In this document: positions 1 to 6,540 of the stretch, piece after piece
Layout: every line of letters starts with the position of its first letter
Position numbering within the stretch: position 1 is the stretch's first letter
Source: an uncultured bacterium
Lineage (GTDB): Bacteria; Bacteroidota; Bacteroidia; Bacteroidales; JACABE01
Length of the DNA: 6,800 bases
Assembly (NCBI GenBank): GCA_903911455.1
Contig: CAIWDQ010000413.1
Location: 1 to 6,800 of the forward strand
Direction: 5' to 3'
Translations under genes and position numbers: made by a program
Notes under the pieces: model-generated
Databases searched by the model: none
Told to the model about the DNA's origin: nothing
Seen by the model: only the letters and a program-made list of their open reading frames with translations

Positions 1-225
1 ATCATCCAGCTAATAGCTGGAACACCAAACAACGTTATTTCATCATCCAGCTAATAGCTGGAACACCAAACAACGTTATTTCATCATCCAGCTAATAGCT
101 GGAACACCAAACAACGTTAATTTATCATCCAGCTAATAGCTGGAACACCAAACGACGTTATTTCATCATCCAGCTAATAGCTGGAGCACCAAACAACGTT
201 ATTTCATCATCCAGCTAATAGCTGG
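1..225. repeat. 41-bp palindrome-bearing tandem repeat array (5 full copies plus one partial)
   Basis: Copies start at 1, 42, 83, 124, 165 and 206, an exact 41-bp period. The last copy keeps only its first 20 bases and stops at 225. Copies 1 and 2 are identical. Copy 3 differs at unit positions 38 and 41, copy 4 at position 31 (base 154) and copy 5 at position 22 (base 186). Each unit holds the palindrome CCAGCTAATAGCTGG (at 6-20, 47-61, 88-102, 129-143, 170-184 and 211-225), separated by 26-nt linkers that contain a second small palindrome, AACGTT. The array is non-coding: TAA and TAG lie inside the palindrome, and because 41 is not a multiple of three every forward frame is closed; the reverse strand also has stops in each unit. 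Base 1 is already inside the array, so its true left end and copy number are unknown. The 73 bases between the array and the next hairpin (226-298) hold nothing recognisable. I do not recognise the family; it could be a minisatellite, a REP-like element or a protein-binding array. Confidence 0.97.
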
Positions 226-298
226 GACTATCATTTCAGGAAAAGTTTATAAAAGACTAAACTTAGCTAAAGTTGAAAACCTGTTAGTTTTTAAAAGT

Positions 299-332
299 AA
301 AAGCCGTTATCAAACAAATGATAACGGCTTTT
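299..332. terminator. strong, probably bidirectional intrinsic terminator
   Basis: A perfect 13-bp inverted repeat (AAAAGCCGTTATC at 299-311 and GATAACGGCTTTT at 320-332) encloses an 8-nt loop. It lies 28 bp past the fbp stop codon, so it is well placed to end the minus-strand fbp transcript. The A-rich left arm and T-rich right arm, with T continuing to 333 on the plus strand, would let it work in both directions. It could therefore also stop any plus-strand transcript that enters through the repeat array from the left. Confidence 0.85.
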
Positions 333-360
333 TATATTATAAAAATAATACTTTTGAATA

Positions 361-1371
361 TTACTTCCCGAAATCAGGTGAATATTTTTGCATATATTCT
401 TCAATCTTTTCAACCATATATGTTGGACCTGCAAAGAATGGAGAACGTTGATGAATCGTTTTAGGTTCTATTTCCAATACTCTTTCAAAACCCGTAGAAG
501 CTTTACCGCCAGCTTGCTCTGCAATATATGCCATAGGATTACATTCGTATAATAACCTTAATTTACCTGAAGGATTTTTAATAGTTCCCGGATATAAAAA
601 GATACCACCTTTTATTAGATTACGATGAAAATCTGCAACCATGGAGCCAATATAACGTGTAATATATGGACGATTGGTAGCCGGATCATCAAAATGGCAA
701 TATTGAATATACTTTTGTATTGCTTCAGGAAAATAAATAAAATTTGATTCATTAATTGAATAAATAATTCCTTCGTCAGGATACTTCATATTTGGATGCG
801 AACGAATAAACAGACCTACTGAAGGATCTAGTGTAAAACCATTTACACCTCTACCAGTTGAATAAACCAACACAGTAGATGAACCATATAAGATATATCC
901 TGCAGCTACAAGTTGAGTTCCTTTCTGTAATAAATCTTCAACTTTACCCTTACCTTCACCGGATAATCTTTTATAAACTGAGAAAACTGTACCTATTGAA
1001 ACATTTGACTCAATGTTAGAAGAGCCATCCAAAGGGTCTATTGCAACTACATACTTACCACTTTTTGATTTATCATTCTCAAATGCTATGATTTCTTCAT
1101 CTTCTTCAGATGCTATAGCACAACATTCGCCACCAGAACGAAGAGCAGCAATAAACTGTTCGTTAGCATAAACATCCAGCTTCTTTTGTGCTTCACCCTG
1201 AACATTGATTTCATCATTGAAACCTAAAATATCAGTTAGTCCAGCACGATTAATTTCTCTATTAACAAACTTTGCAGCAATACCCAAATCGTTTAATAAA
1301 CGGGTAAGATCACCGGTAGCCGTTGGGAAAGCAGCTTGTTCTTCTATAATAAACTCAGTAAGTGTTTTCAT
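361..1371 (-). CDS. fbp: class I fructose-1,6-bisphosphatase
   Basis: This cytoplasmic enzyme hydrolyses fructose 1,6-bisphosphate to fructose 6-phosphate and phosphate, the committed step of gluconeogenesis. The 336-residue protein has the usual class I length and is complete. Visible motifs in order: an N-terminal TGDLT (19-23) resembling the AMP-site loop of animal FBPases; acidic metal ligands in SEEDEE (88-93); KY (106-107); the metal-binding DPLDGSSN (112-119); NESN (207-210); RYIGSMVADFHRNL (239-252), which binds phosphate; and GKLRLLYECNPMA (269-281), which fits the family active-site signature with K270 and E276 matching animal K274 and E280. No key residue is missing. The ATG start at 1369-1371 places the conserved N-terminus correctly; no Shine-Dalgarno site precedes it. 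The gene has its own terminator at 299-332 and a candidate promoter at 1410-1417, so it appears monocistronic. The class I assignment is firm; allosteric AMP control is inferred from residue matches only. Confidence 0.98.
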   Translation of the reverse strand: MKTLTEFIIEEQAAFPTATGDLTRLLNDLGIAAKFVNREINRAGLTDILGFNDEINVQGEAQKKLDVYANEQFIAALRSGGECCAIASEEDEEIIAFENDKSKSGKYVVAIDPLDGSSNIESNVSIGTVFSVYKRLSGEGKGKVEDLLQKGTQLVAAGYILYGSSTVLVYSTGRGVNGFTLDPSVGLFIRSHPNMKYPDEGIIYSINESNFIYFPEAIQKYIQYCHFDDPATNRPYITRYIGSMVADFHRNLIKGGIFLYPGTIKNPSGKLRLLYECNPMAYIAEQAGGKASTGFERVLEIEPKTIHQRSPFFAGPTYMVEKIEEYMQKYSPDFGK

Positions 1372-1409
1372 GGTTCTTAGTTATTTTTTTTATTTTTTAA
1401 ATTAAACAG

Positions 1410-1417
1410 CAAAATTA
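1410..1417 (-). promoter_or_regulatory. candidate -7 box for fbp
   Basis: Read on the minus strand this is TAATTTTG, a full match to the Bacteroidota -7 consensus TAnnTTTG. It lies about 40 bp before the fbp start codon. No TTTG or TTG -33 element is visible at the expected spacing, and the region is AT-rich, so a chance match is quite possible. Confidence 0.35.
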
Positions 1418-1470
1418 AGTAAATTGTTTTAATAAATCTATTTAACTTTAACTTCCTTTATCATAAATAT

Positions 1471-1508
1471 AAAAAAAACAGCCCACCAAATATTTGATGA
1501 AGCTGTTT
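1471..1508 (-). terminator. intrinsic terminator of the T9SS propeller gene
   Basis: In the minus-strand transcript a 7-bp outer stem (AAACAGC with GCTGTTT; bases 1502-1508 with 1476-1482) encloses an inner 7-bp stem (1493-1499 with 1484-1490, one G-U pair) across a small asymmetric internal loop. A run of eight T residues follows (plus-strand A at 1471-1478, partly shared with the stem). It lies 36 bp past the stop codon of the upstream gene and 100 bp before the fbp start, so it separates the two units. Confidence 0.8.
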
Positions 1509-1543
1509 ATATTATCTTTGTTATGTAAGAATCTGAGAATGGT

Positions 1544-2764
1544 TTATCTTTGAATAATTAGTTTTTGTCTGTCTAACAATCCTTTTGAACTAATTTCTAT
1601 CATATAAATGCCATTGCTTAAATCCTGAACATTTATTTTCTGTTGGTTTTGAGTTACCGAAACTTGTTTTACCAGTTTGCCAATTGCATTATAAATATTC
1701 AATATTACAATTGAGTTATCTTTATTATTAATGTTAACAGTAATTTCTTCTGATGTTGGATTAGGGTAAATATTCAATTGTGTTTCTTTACTATTTTCTT
1801 CAACCCCTGAAACCCCACCATTGATGGTTTTTAATATTCTTCCTTTATAACCAACTGCAAAACCTAAATTTGTATTCAGAAAAAATACAGAACTAAGGTT
1901 ATCATAAGATCCGCTAATACCACTACTCTGAAGAGTCCAGGTTGTTCCTGCATTAGTTGTTTTCAAAATCTTTGTATAGCCAACTGCATATCCATTATTA
2001 GCATCTAAAAAATAAATTGAATACATATCATTAGAAAGTCCGGTAGTTTGGGCTGTCCAGGTAGTACCTCCATTTATAGTTTTAATAATTTTTCCGTTTT
2101 GTGCTACAGCATAACCGGTATTTACATCTGTAAAATACACTCCATTTATATTATTGAATGATCCTGTTATACCACTGTTTAGAGCTGTCCAGGTAGTTCC
2201 TCCATTAGTTGTTTTTAAGAGTGTAGCTGAATCGCCAACTACATAACCTGTTGTTGCATTAATAAAAAATACTGATTTCAATAAATTTGTTCTACCACTT
2301 GTTTGTGCTGTCCAGGTACTTCCTGAATTAGTTGTTTTAATAATTATACCACCACTACCTACTACGTATGCGGTTGTAGCACTTGTAAAACATATTGATT
2401 TTAGATTACCTGTTACACCACTTGTTAAAGGCGACCATAAAGTTCCACCATTGATTGTTTTTAGAATTAAGCCCGAACCACCTGTAATATATCCGGTATT
2501 AGCATCCGTAAAATGAACCGAATTTAATATAGAATAAGTATTACTAACCTGTGGTGTCCATGTAGTACCTCCATTTGTAGTTTTCAAAATCATACCTCCA
2601 CTTCCCATTCCATCATCATCGCCTACTACATAACCTGTATTAGCATCAGTAAAATATACTGAATAAAAATCATTAGTTTTTCCACTTGTCTGAATAGTCC
2701 ATTGGGCTTTTGCATTAATTGCCATCGCAATTATAATTGTAAGAATAATAGTAACTTTTTTCAT
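1544..2764 (-). CDS. secreted seven-repeat Ycf48/HCF136-like beta-propeller with T9SS type A sorting domain
   Basis: The 406-residue protein starts with a signal peptide (1-20: basic MKK, hydrophobic core, likely cleavage after AKA before Q21; no lipobox cysteine). Residues 22-318 form seven tandem repeats of about 41 residues, starting at W22, W69, W110, W151, W192, W236 and W276. Each carries a core like SVxFxDxNTGYxVG followed by LKTTNGGTTW. This is the BNR/Ycf48 (photosystem II assembly factor-like) repeat, and seven copies suit a closed seven-bladed propeller. The first repeat has an insertion near 49-57. Residues 328-406 are a type A T9SS C-terminal domain: LNIYPNP at 330-336, then IYNAIGKLV, LSNGIYMIEI and a final KLIIQR. 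The protein should cross the inner membrane by Sec and the outer membrane by T9SS, ending on the surface or outside the cell. The Ycf48 resemblance does not mean a photosynthetic role; such propellers are common in secreted Bacteroidota proteins of unknown ligand. The real partner cannot be told from sequence. It has its own terminator and a candidate promoter. Confidence 0.93.
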   Translation of the reverse strand: MKKVTIILTIIIAMAINAKAQWTIQTSGKTNDFYSVYFTDANTGYVVGDDDGMGSGGMILKTTNGGTTWTPQVSNTYSILNSVHFTDANTGYITGGSGLILKTINGGTLWSPLTSGVTGNLKSICFTSATTAYVVGSGGIIIKTTNSGSTWTAQTSGRTNLLKSVFFINATTGYVVGDSATLLKTTNGGTTWTALNSGITGSFNNINGVYFTDVNTGYAVAQNGKIIKTINGGTTWTAQTTGLSNDMYSIYFLDANNGYAVGYTKILKTTNAGTTWTLQSSGISGSYDNLSSVFFLNTNLGFAVGYKGRILKTINGGVSGVEENSKETQLNIYPNPTSEEITVNINNKDNSIVILNIYNAIGKLVKQVSVTQNQQKINVQDLSNGIYMIEISSKGLLDRQKLIIQR

Positions 2765-2856
2765 TATTATGTTGTCAGTGTTTTAAGTGTTGACTCCGCA
2801 CTTTTTTTAAAAATTAGGATATAAATTATTTGATTTTTTAATTAATATTTGATTTG

Positions 2857-2864
2857 CAAAAGTA
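2857..2864 (-). promoter_or_regulatory. candidate -7 box for the propeller gene
   Basis: Read on the minus strand this is TACTTTTG followed by C, a full match to TAnnTTTG and the same 9-mer as in front of the GH2 gene. It would give a leader of about 85 nt before the ATG at 2762-2764. No convincing -33 TTTG is seen. Its place just after the GH2 stop codon suggests that the propeller gene can be transcribed independently. Confidence 0.45.
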
Positions 2865-2899
2865 GTATATATTTCTGATAAATTAAATAATATTTTGAT

Positions 2900-4948
2900 T
2901 TACCTAACTTCAATTTCATAGCTATCAGTAATAATCTTACCATTTAGTTTGGCATAAGTTTTAATTTTATTTTTCCCTTTGCGAAGCTTAACATTATTCC
3001 AAACATAATGCACTGGAGTTAATCCTGATGAAACTGTTTCTAATTTCTTACCATTAACTTCCAAAGTAGGTTTATCAAAATTACAATAAACAGTAAAATT
3101 ATCATTCAAACTATCTCTTTCATTAAAACGTCTACCGGTAATGTACAGCACAGGTTCTTTACTCCAGTTAGCTTTGTACCAATAAAAACAATCTTTTTTA
3201 AGCTTTCTGTCATAAGTGATCAAGCCTTTCTGATTGCGGCCTTTCATACTTCCTCTATCCCACAAAGGGCATACAAAATCAAACATATTCCAGATATAAG
3301 AAGCCCAAACCTCAGGATGTTTATCTAAAATAGCCCATGTTTTTTCATGATAATAAGTTTGATAAGTCTCAGGAAAGAACTTACCCAGAGGAGCTGGTGG
3401 AGTCATGTCAGCAGTTTGGTGAACAGGGTTACCTTCAGCACCGTACTCCGAAATACAAATAGGAATATCAGGTGTAGATTTATACCAATTATTAATAAAC
3501 TTATCTAATTCTTCGGCCTTTCCTCCATACCAACCACTATATTGATTACATGCTTGCAAATCGGCATGGAAATGCACAGGATGATCTTTGATCCACCATT
3601 GATTTGTAACTGATACTGTATATCTGTCGGGATCTTCAGTCTTGGCAACATCATTTAAGATAACTGTAAGTTGTCCTGAAAATAATCCATCAGGTTTGCC
3701 AACTTCATTGTGCAATCCCCATACATAAATAGATGGATGATTGAAGTTTTGTCTGATTAATTCAACCAATTGCTGCTTGGCATTCTCAGTTTCCTGACCT
3801 GTCCAGATACCAACAAAAGGAATCTCTGCCCAGCAAACAATCCCTAAGGAATCGCAAAGATGATAGATATAATCTGACTGTTGATAATGTGCAAAACGAA
3901 TTGATGTAGCCCCAACTTCCATAATAAGTTTAATGTCTTCCAGATGCTGTTCGTTAGTTAAAGCATTACCATAATCTTCCCTTTCCTGATGTCGGCTTAC
4001 ACCATACAAACGATAAGGTTTCCCATTCAAAATAAAGCCTTTTTGTTTATCAATACTAAAAGTTCTTACGCCTAAAGGCTGATTTAGTTCATCAATTACC
4101 TTTCCTTCATAAATCAAACTTATAGTTACATTATATAAATAAGGATCCTCTTTTGCATTCCATAAGTGAGGGTTTATTAGCTTATGTTCGTTAAAATAAG
4201 AACGTATGCCTGCAGGATTAACACTAAATAGTTTTGTAGTTTCACTAACTTTAATCCCTTTAACATCAATAATAGTAGTTCTAATTTGAATATCTTTTGT
4301 AAAATGAGTATTGTTTTCAATCTTTGTTGCAATATTAATAGTAGCAGAGTCAGACGAAACATCCTTTTGGCGGATATAAACTCCCGTAGCACCATTATCT
4401 AATAGAGTAATATGTACATCTTCTGTAGTGATAAATGAAACTGAGCGATAGATACCACCGAAAGTTGTGAAAAGAAAATTCTCAGCAGGTAATAAGGCAG
4501 GATTCGTTTCATTGTTAACTCTTACATAAAGCCAATTATCTCCTTTATGTTTTACCAAACGTGTAATATCAAAACAAAATGCACTATAAGAACCTTTGTG
4601 ATTTCCGGCAAGCTTACCATTAATATAAATATCAGCTACCTGACCAACACCTTCAAACTTTAGATAAAACCTTTTATTAATACTATCACTACCTATATCC
4701 AGTTTGCGGCGATACCAAGCCGTGCCAGCATAAAAGCCATTCCCTGATTGTGCATCCATGTTGTTCCAGGTATGTGGAATTGTTACCTGACTCCAACCTA
4801 ATACATTAGTTATAGTATCAATTGTAGTTGTTGATTTTACAAACTCCCATCCAGTATTTATTGACTCCACATTTCGCGAAAGCGTAATAAAAGGAATAGC
4901 AATTAATAAAAATATTATAATAGTAAGCTTACGTAAAGTTATTTTCAT
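2900..4948 (-). CDS. exported glycoside hydrolase family 2 enzyme, probable beta-galactosidase
   Basis: The 682-residue protein is a complete GH2 enzyme, a retaining hydrolase that cleaves terminal beta-linked sugars from oligosaccharides or glycans. A hydrophobic N-terminus (about 8-23, after MKITLRK) is a signal peptide or anchor; there is no lipobox and no T9SS sorting domain, so a periplasmic location is likely. Domains in order: jelly-roll sugar-binding domain (about 30-180, with TIPHTWN and GVGQVADIYINGKL); Ig-like domain (about 182-295); TIM barrel (about 300-595); and an Ig-like C-terminal domain resembling DUF4982 (about 598-682). Barrel landmarks are SIRFAHY (349-355), NHPSIYVWGLHNE (403-415) with acid/base E415, and ISEYGAE (499-505) with predicted nucleophile E501. 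NMFDF (554-558) and GRNQKGLITYDRK (570-582) follow, the latter typical of Bacteroidota enzymes annotated as beta-galactosidases. Beta-glucuronidase is the main alternative, because NQK (572-574) also fits the NxK motif of that activity. Family membership is firm; substrate is inferred. A good promoter lies just upstream; no terminator was seen downstream. Confidence 0.95.
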   Translation of the reverse strand: MKITLRKLTIIIFLLIAIPFITLSRNVESINTGWEFVKSTTTIDTITNVLGWSQVTIPHTWNNMDAQSGNGFYAGTAWYRRKLDIGSDSINKRFYLKFEGVGQVADIYINGKLAGNHKGSYSAFCFDITRLVKHKGDNWLYVRVNNETNPALLPAENFLFTTFGGIYRSVSFITTEDVHITLLDNGATGVYIRQKDVSSDSATINIATKIENNTHFTKDIQIRTTIIDVKGIKVSETTKLFSVNPAGIRSYFNEHKLINPHLWNAKEDPYLYNVTISLIYEGKVIDELNQPLGVRTFSIDKQKGFILNGKPYRLYGVSRHQEREDYGNALTNEQHLEDIKLIMEVGATSIRFAHYQQSDYIYHLCDSLGIVCWAEIPFVGIWTGQETENAKQQLVELIRQNFNHPSIYVWGLHNEVGKPDGLFSGQLTVILNDVAKTEDPDRYTVSVTNQWWIKDHPVHFHADLQACNQYSGWYGGKAEELDKFINNWYKSTPDIPICISEYGAEGNPVHQTADMTPPAPLGKFFPETYQTYYHEKTWAILDKHPEVWASYIWNMFDFVCPLWDRGSMKGRNQKGLITYDRKLKKDCFYWYKANWSKEPVLYITGRRFNERDSLNDNFTVYCNFDKPTLEVNGKKLETVSSGLTPVHYVWNNVKLRKGKNKIKTYAKLNGKIITDSYEIEVR

Positions 4949-4970
4949 GATGTGTGTATTTATTAAGATG

Positions 4971-4999
4971 CAAAAGTATGGAATATATTTTAATTCAAA
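4971..4999 (-). promoter_or_regulatory. Bacteroidota-type promoter of the GH2 gene
   Basis: On the minus strand a -33 TTTG (bases 4996-4999) lies 17 bp upstream of a -7 TACTTTTG (bases 4971-4978), matching both elements of the Bacteroidota sigma-ABfr promoter. Transcription would start near base 4967, about 20 nt before the ATG at 4946-4948. This is the best promoter in the window for one of the four genes. Confidence 0.6.
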
Positions 5000-5023
5000 A
5001 TTATTTATCAGATGCTATTCAAT

Positions 5024-5058
5024 AAAAAAAGAGACTAGCAGTTAAGTTAGTCTCTTTT
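5024..5058 (-). terminator. intrinsic terminator of the malic enzyme gene
   Basis: A perfect 11-bp stem (AAAAGAGACTA at 5027-5037 paired with TAGTCTCTTTT at 5048-5058) closes a 10-nt loop. On the minus strand it is followed by a T run (plus-strand A at 5024-5030, partly shared with the stem). It lies 24 bp after the malic enzyme stop codon and upstream of the GH2 promoter, so the two genes are transcribed separately. Confidence 0.85.
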
Positions 5059-5082
5059 AATATATATGAGATTAGTTTTGTG

Positions 5083-6540
5083 TTATTTCTTAACCTGACT
5101 AATTGCCCATTGCAATGATTCCTCAAGCATTTCCTGTGGTGGCTCAGCTATATACCCAGTGTCAACTAATTGTTTAGTAAGACCACGGGAGTATTCAATA
5201 TCAGTTTGAGCACGACTAAATGCTTCTTCTTTGGTAATATTAATCCTGGCAACACCATCTTTAATAGCTTGCATTGCAACATCAGCTGCTTCCTGCGGAA
5301 ATACTCCTACTTCATCCATTGTAGGAACAATATTTTCAATATTAATACCACGTCTTTCAGCATAATCAGCTAATGAATGTGCAGCAGCAATAGCCATATT
5401 ATCAGTAATCTTACGAGCTCTTACCATTAAAGCCCCTTTAAGAATACCTGGGAATCCTATAGAATTATTAACCTGATTAGGGAAATCACCTCTGCCAGTT
5501 GCAACAATATATGCTCCTGCTTCTTTGGCAGCATAAGGATATATTTCTGGAACAGGATTAGCACATGCAAACACAATTGACTTTGGAGCCATCATAGAGA
5601 TCCATTCAGGTTTAATAGTGCATGGACCAGGGGTTGACAATGAAATAAGTACGTCAGCATCCTTCATTGCTTCTTCCATAGTTTGAGCATTATCAGCATT
5701 TGTGGTTAAGCATAATTCCCATTTACGATAAAAACGTTTATCAGCTTCAATATCTTTACGGTCTTTATTTAAAGTACCTTTAGAATCAAACATAACAAGA
5801 TTACCTGGTTTTGCACCATCTGCAATAATTAATCTTGCAATAGTAGTGTTAGAAGCACCAGCACCATAAAGTACAATCTTAGTATCTTCAATCTTACGGT
5901 TAGTAAGTTTTAATGCATTAATTAATCCTGCCAAAGTAACACATGCAGTTCCTTGAGCATCATCGTGCCATACAGGAATATCACATTCTTCGCGAAGCAC
6001 ATCTAATACTTTAAAACAGTTAGGTTGTGAGATGTCTTCTAGGTTAACAGCTCCAAAACTATGCTGTACCATCTTTACAAACTCAATGATTTTATCAGGA
6101 TTGTTCTGTCCTGTTTCATCTTTGCTGTCAACACATAATGCAACAGCATCAACTCCTCCAAGATATTTCATAAGGAAAGCTTTGCCTTCCATTACACCTA
6201 AACCACCAGATGGAGTGCAGTCACCATCACCTAATACTCTTGTTGAATCGCTAACTACAGCTACAAGATTGCCACGGTTAGACAGATCATAAGAAGTATC
6301 ATTATTATCCCTGATATTAGTTGAAACCTTTGATACACCAGGAGTATACCAAACATTAAACCAGTTAAAACCTAAAACAGGTGCTTTAGGAATTGTCTGG
6401 ACTTTGCCACCATAAAATTTATGAGCTTTCTCTGACAGATCTTTTAAAAAGATTGTTTTTGCTTTTGCAATTTGCTCAGGAGTAAAGTCATCTGGGAAGA
6501 CTTTATCCATATTCTCAAGTGTTATCTTTATTTTTTCCAT
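5083..6540 (-). CDS. short malic enzyme (NAD(P)-dependent, oxaloacetate-decarboxylating), no PTA domain
   Basis: This cytoplasmic enzyme oxidatively decarboxylates malate to pyruvate and CO2, making NADH or NADPH. The 485-residue protein has the N-terminal malic domain (about 60-195) and the NAD-binding Rossmann domain (about 200-440). Landmarks: catalytic tyrosine Y65 in YTPGV; catalytic lysine K120 in VMEGK; metal ligands E168 and D169 in NLEDIS and D194 in HDDAQGTA; nucleotide-binding GAGASN (226-231); ACANPVPEI (325-333); and GDFPNQVNNSIGFPGI (351-366). It lacks the C-terminal phosphotransacetylase-like domain of the long MaeB-type enzymes (about 760 residues), and it ends in a short helical tail. 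The segment GDGDCTPSGGLG (104-115) differs from the usual GLGDIGP-type sequence at this place, at equal length. D252 at the end of the second Rossmann strand may favour NAD, but cofactor use cannot be settled here. The ATG start at 6538-6540 has no Shine-Dalgarno site; M11 is a less likely alternative. A strong terminator follows. The product is firm as malic enzyme; subtype and gene symbol are left open. Confidence 0.94.
   Translation of the reverse strand: MEKIKITLENMDKVFPDDFTPEQIAKAKTIFLKDLSEKAHKFYGGKVQTIPKAPVLGFNWFNVWYTPGVSKVSTNIRDNNDTSYDLSNRGNLVAVVSDSTRVLGDGDCTPSGGLGVMEGKAFLMKYLGGVDAVALCVDSKDETGQNNPDKIIEFVKMVQHSFGAVNLEDISQPNCFKVLDVLREECDIPVWHDDAQGTACVTLAGLINALKLTNRKIEDTKIVLYGAGASNTTIARLIIADGAKPGNLVMFDSKGTLNKDRKDIEADKRFYRKWELCLTTNADNAQTMEEAMKDADVLISLSTPGPCTIKPEWISMMAPKSIVFACANPVPEIYPYAAKEAGAYIVATGRGDFPNQVNNSIGFPGILKGALMVRARKITDNMAIAAAHSLADYAERRGINIENIVPTMDEVGVFPQEAADVAMQAIKDGVARINITKEEAFSRAQTDIEYSRGLTKQLVDTGYIAEPPQEMLEESLQWAISQVKK

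Noticed and set aside
1..225. Palindromic repeats with regular spacing resembling a CRISPR array
   Set aside because: The 26-nt linkers are nearly identical to one another rather than unique, the repeated palindrome is only 15 bp, and no cas gene is present. It is a simple tandem repeat.
1205..1405. 66-residue plus-strand ORF
   Set aside because: It lies almost entirely antisense to the well-supported fbp gene and encodes no recognisable protein.
2785..2808. Hairpin AAGTG/CACTT followed by a T run, resembling a plus-strand terminator in the propeller gene leader
   Set aside because: The stem is only 5 bp with a long loop, no plus-strand gene precedes it, and on the minus strand it has no T tail; chance in AT-rich DNA is likely.
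4177..4395. 72-residue minus-strand ORF
   Set aside because: It is an out-of-frame shadow inside the GH2 gene; its leucine-rich product reflects AT-rich frame-shifted codons.
5170..5373. 67-residue plus-strand ORF
   Set aside because: It is antisense to the malic enzyme gene, with no motif.
6032..6292. 86-residue plus-strand ORF
   Set aside because: It is antisense to conserved malic enzyme sequence including the VMEGK region, with no motif or promoter.
2900..6540. GH2 gene and neighbours as part of a polysaccharide utilisation locus
   Set aside because: No SusC/SusD pair, sugar transporter, hybrid regulator or second glycosidase is present, and terminators separate the flanking genes.
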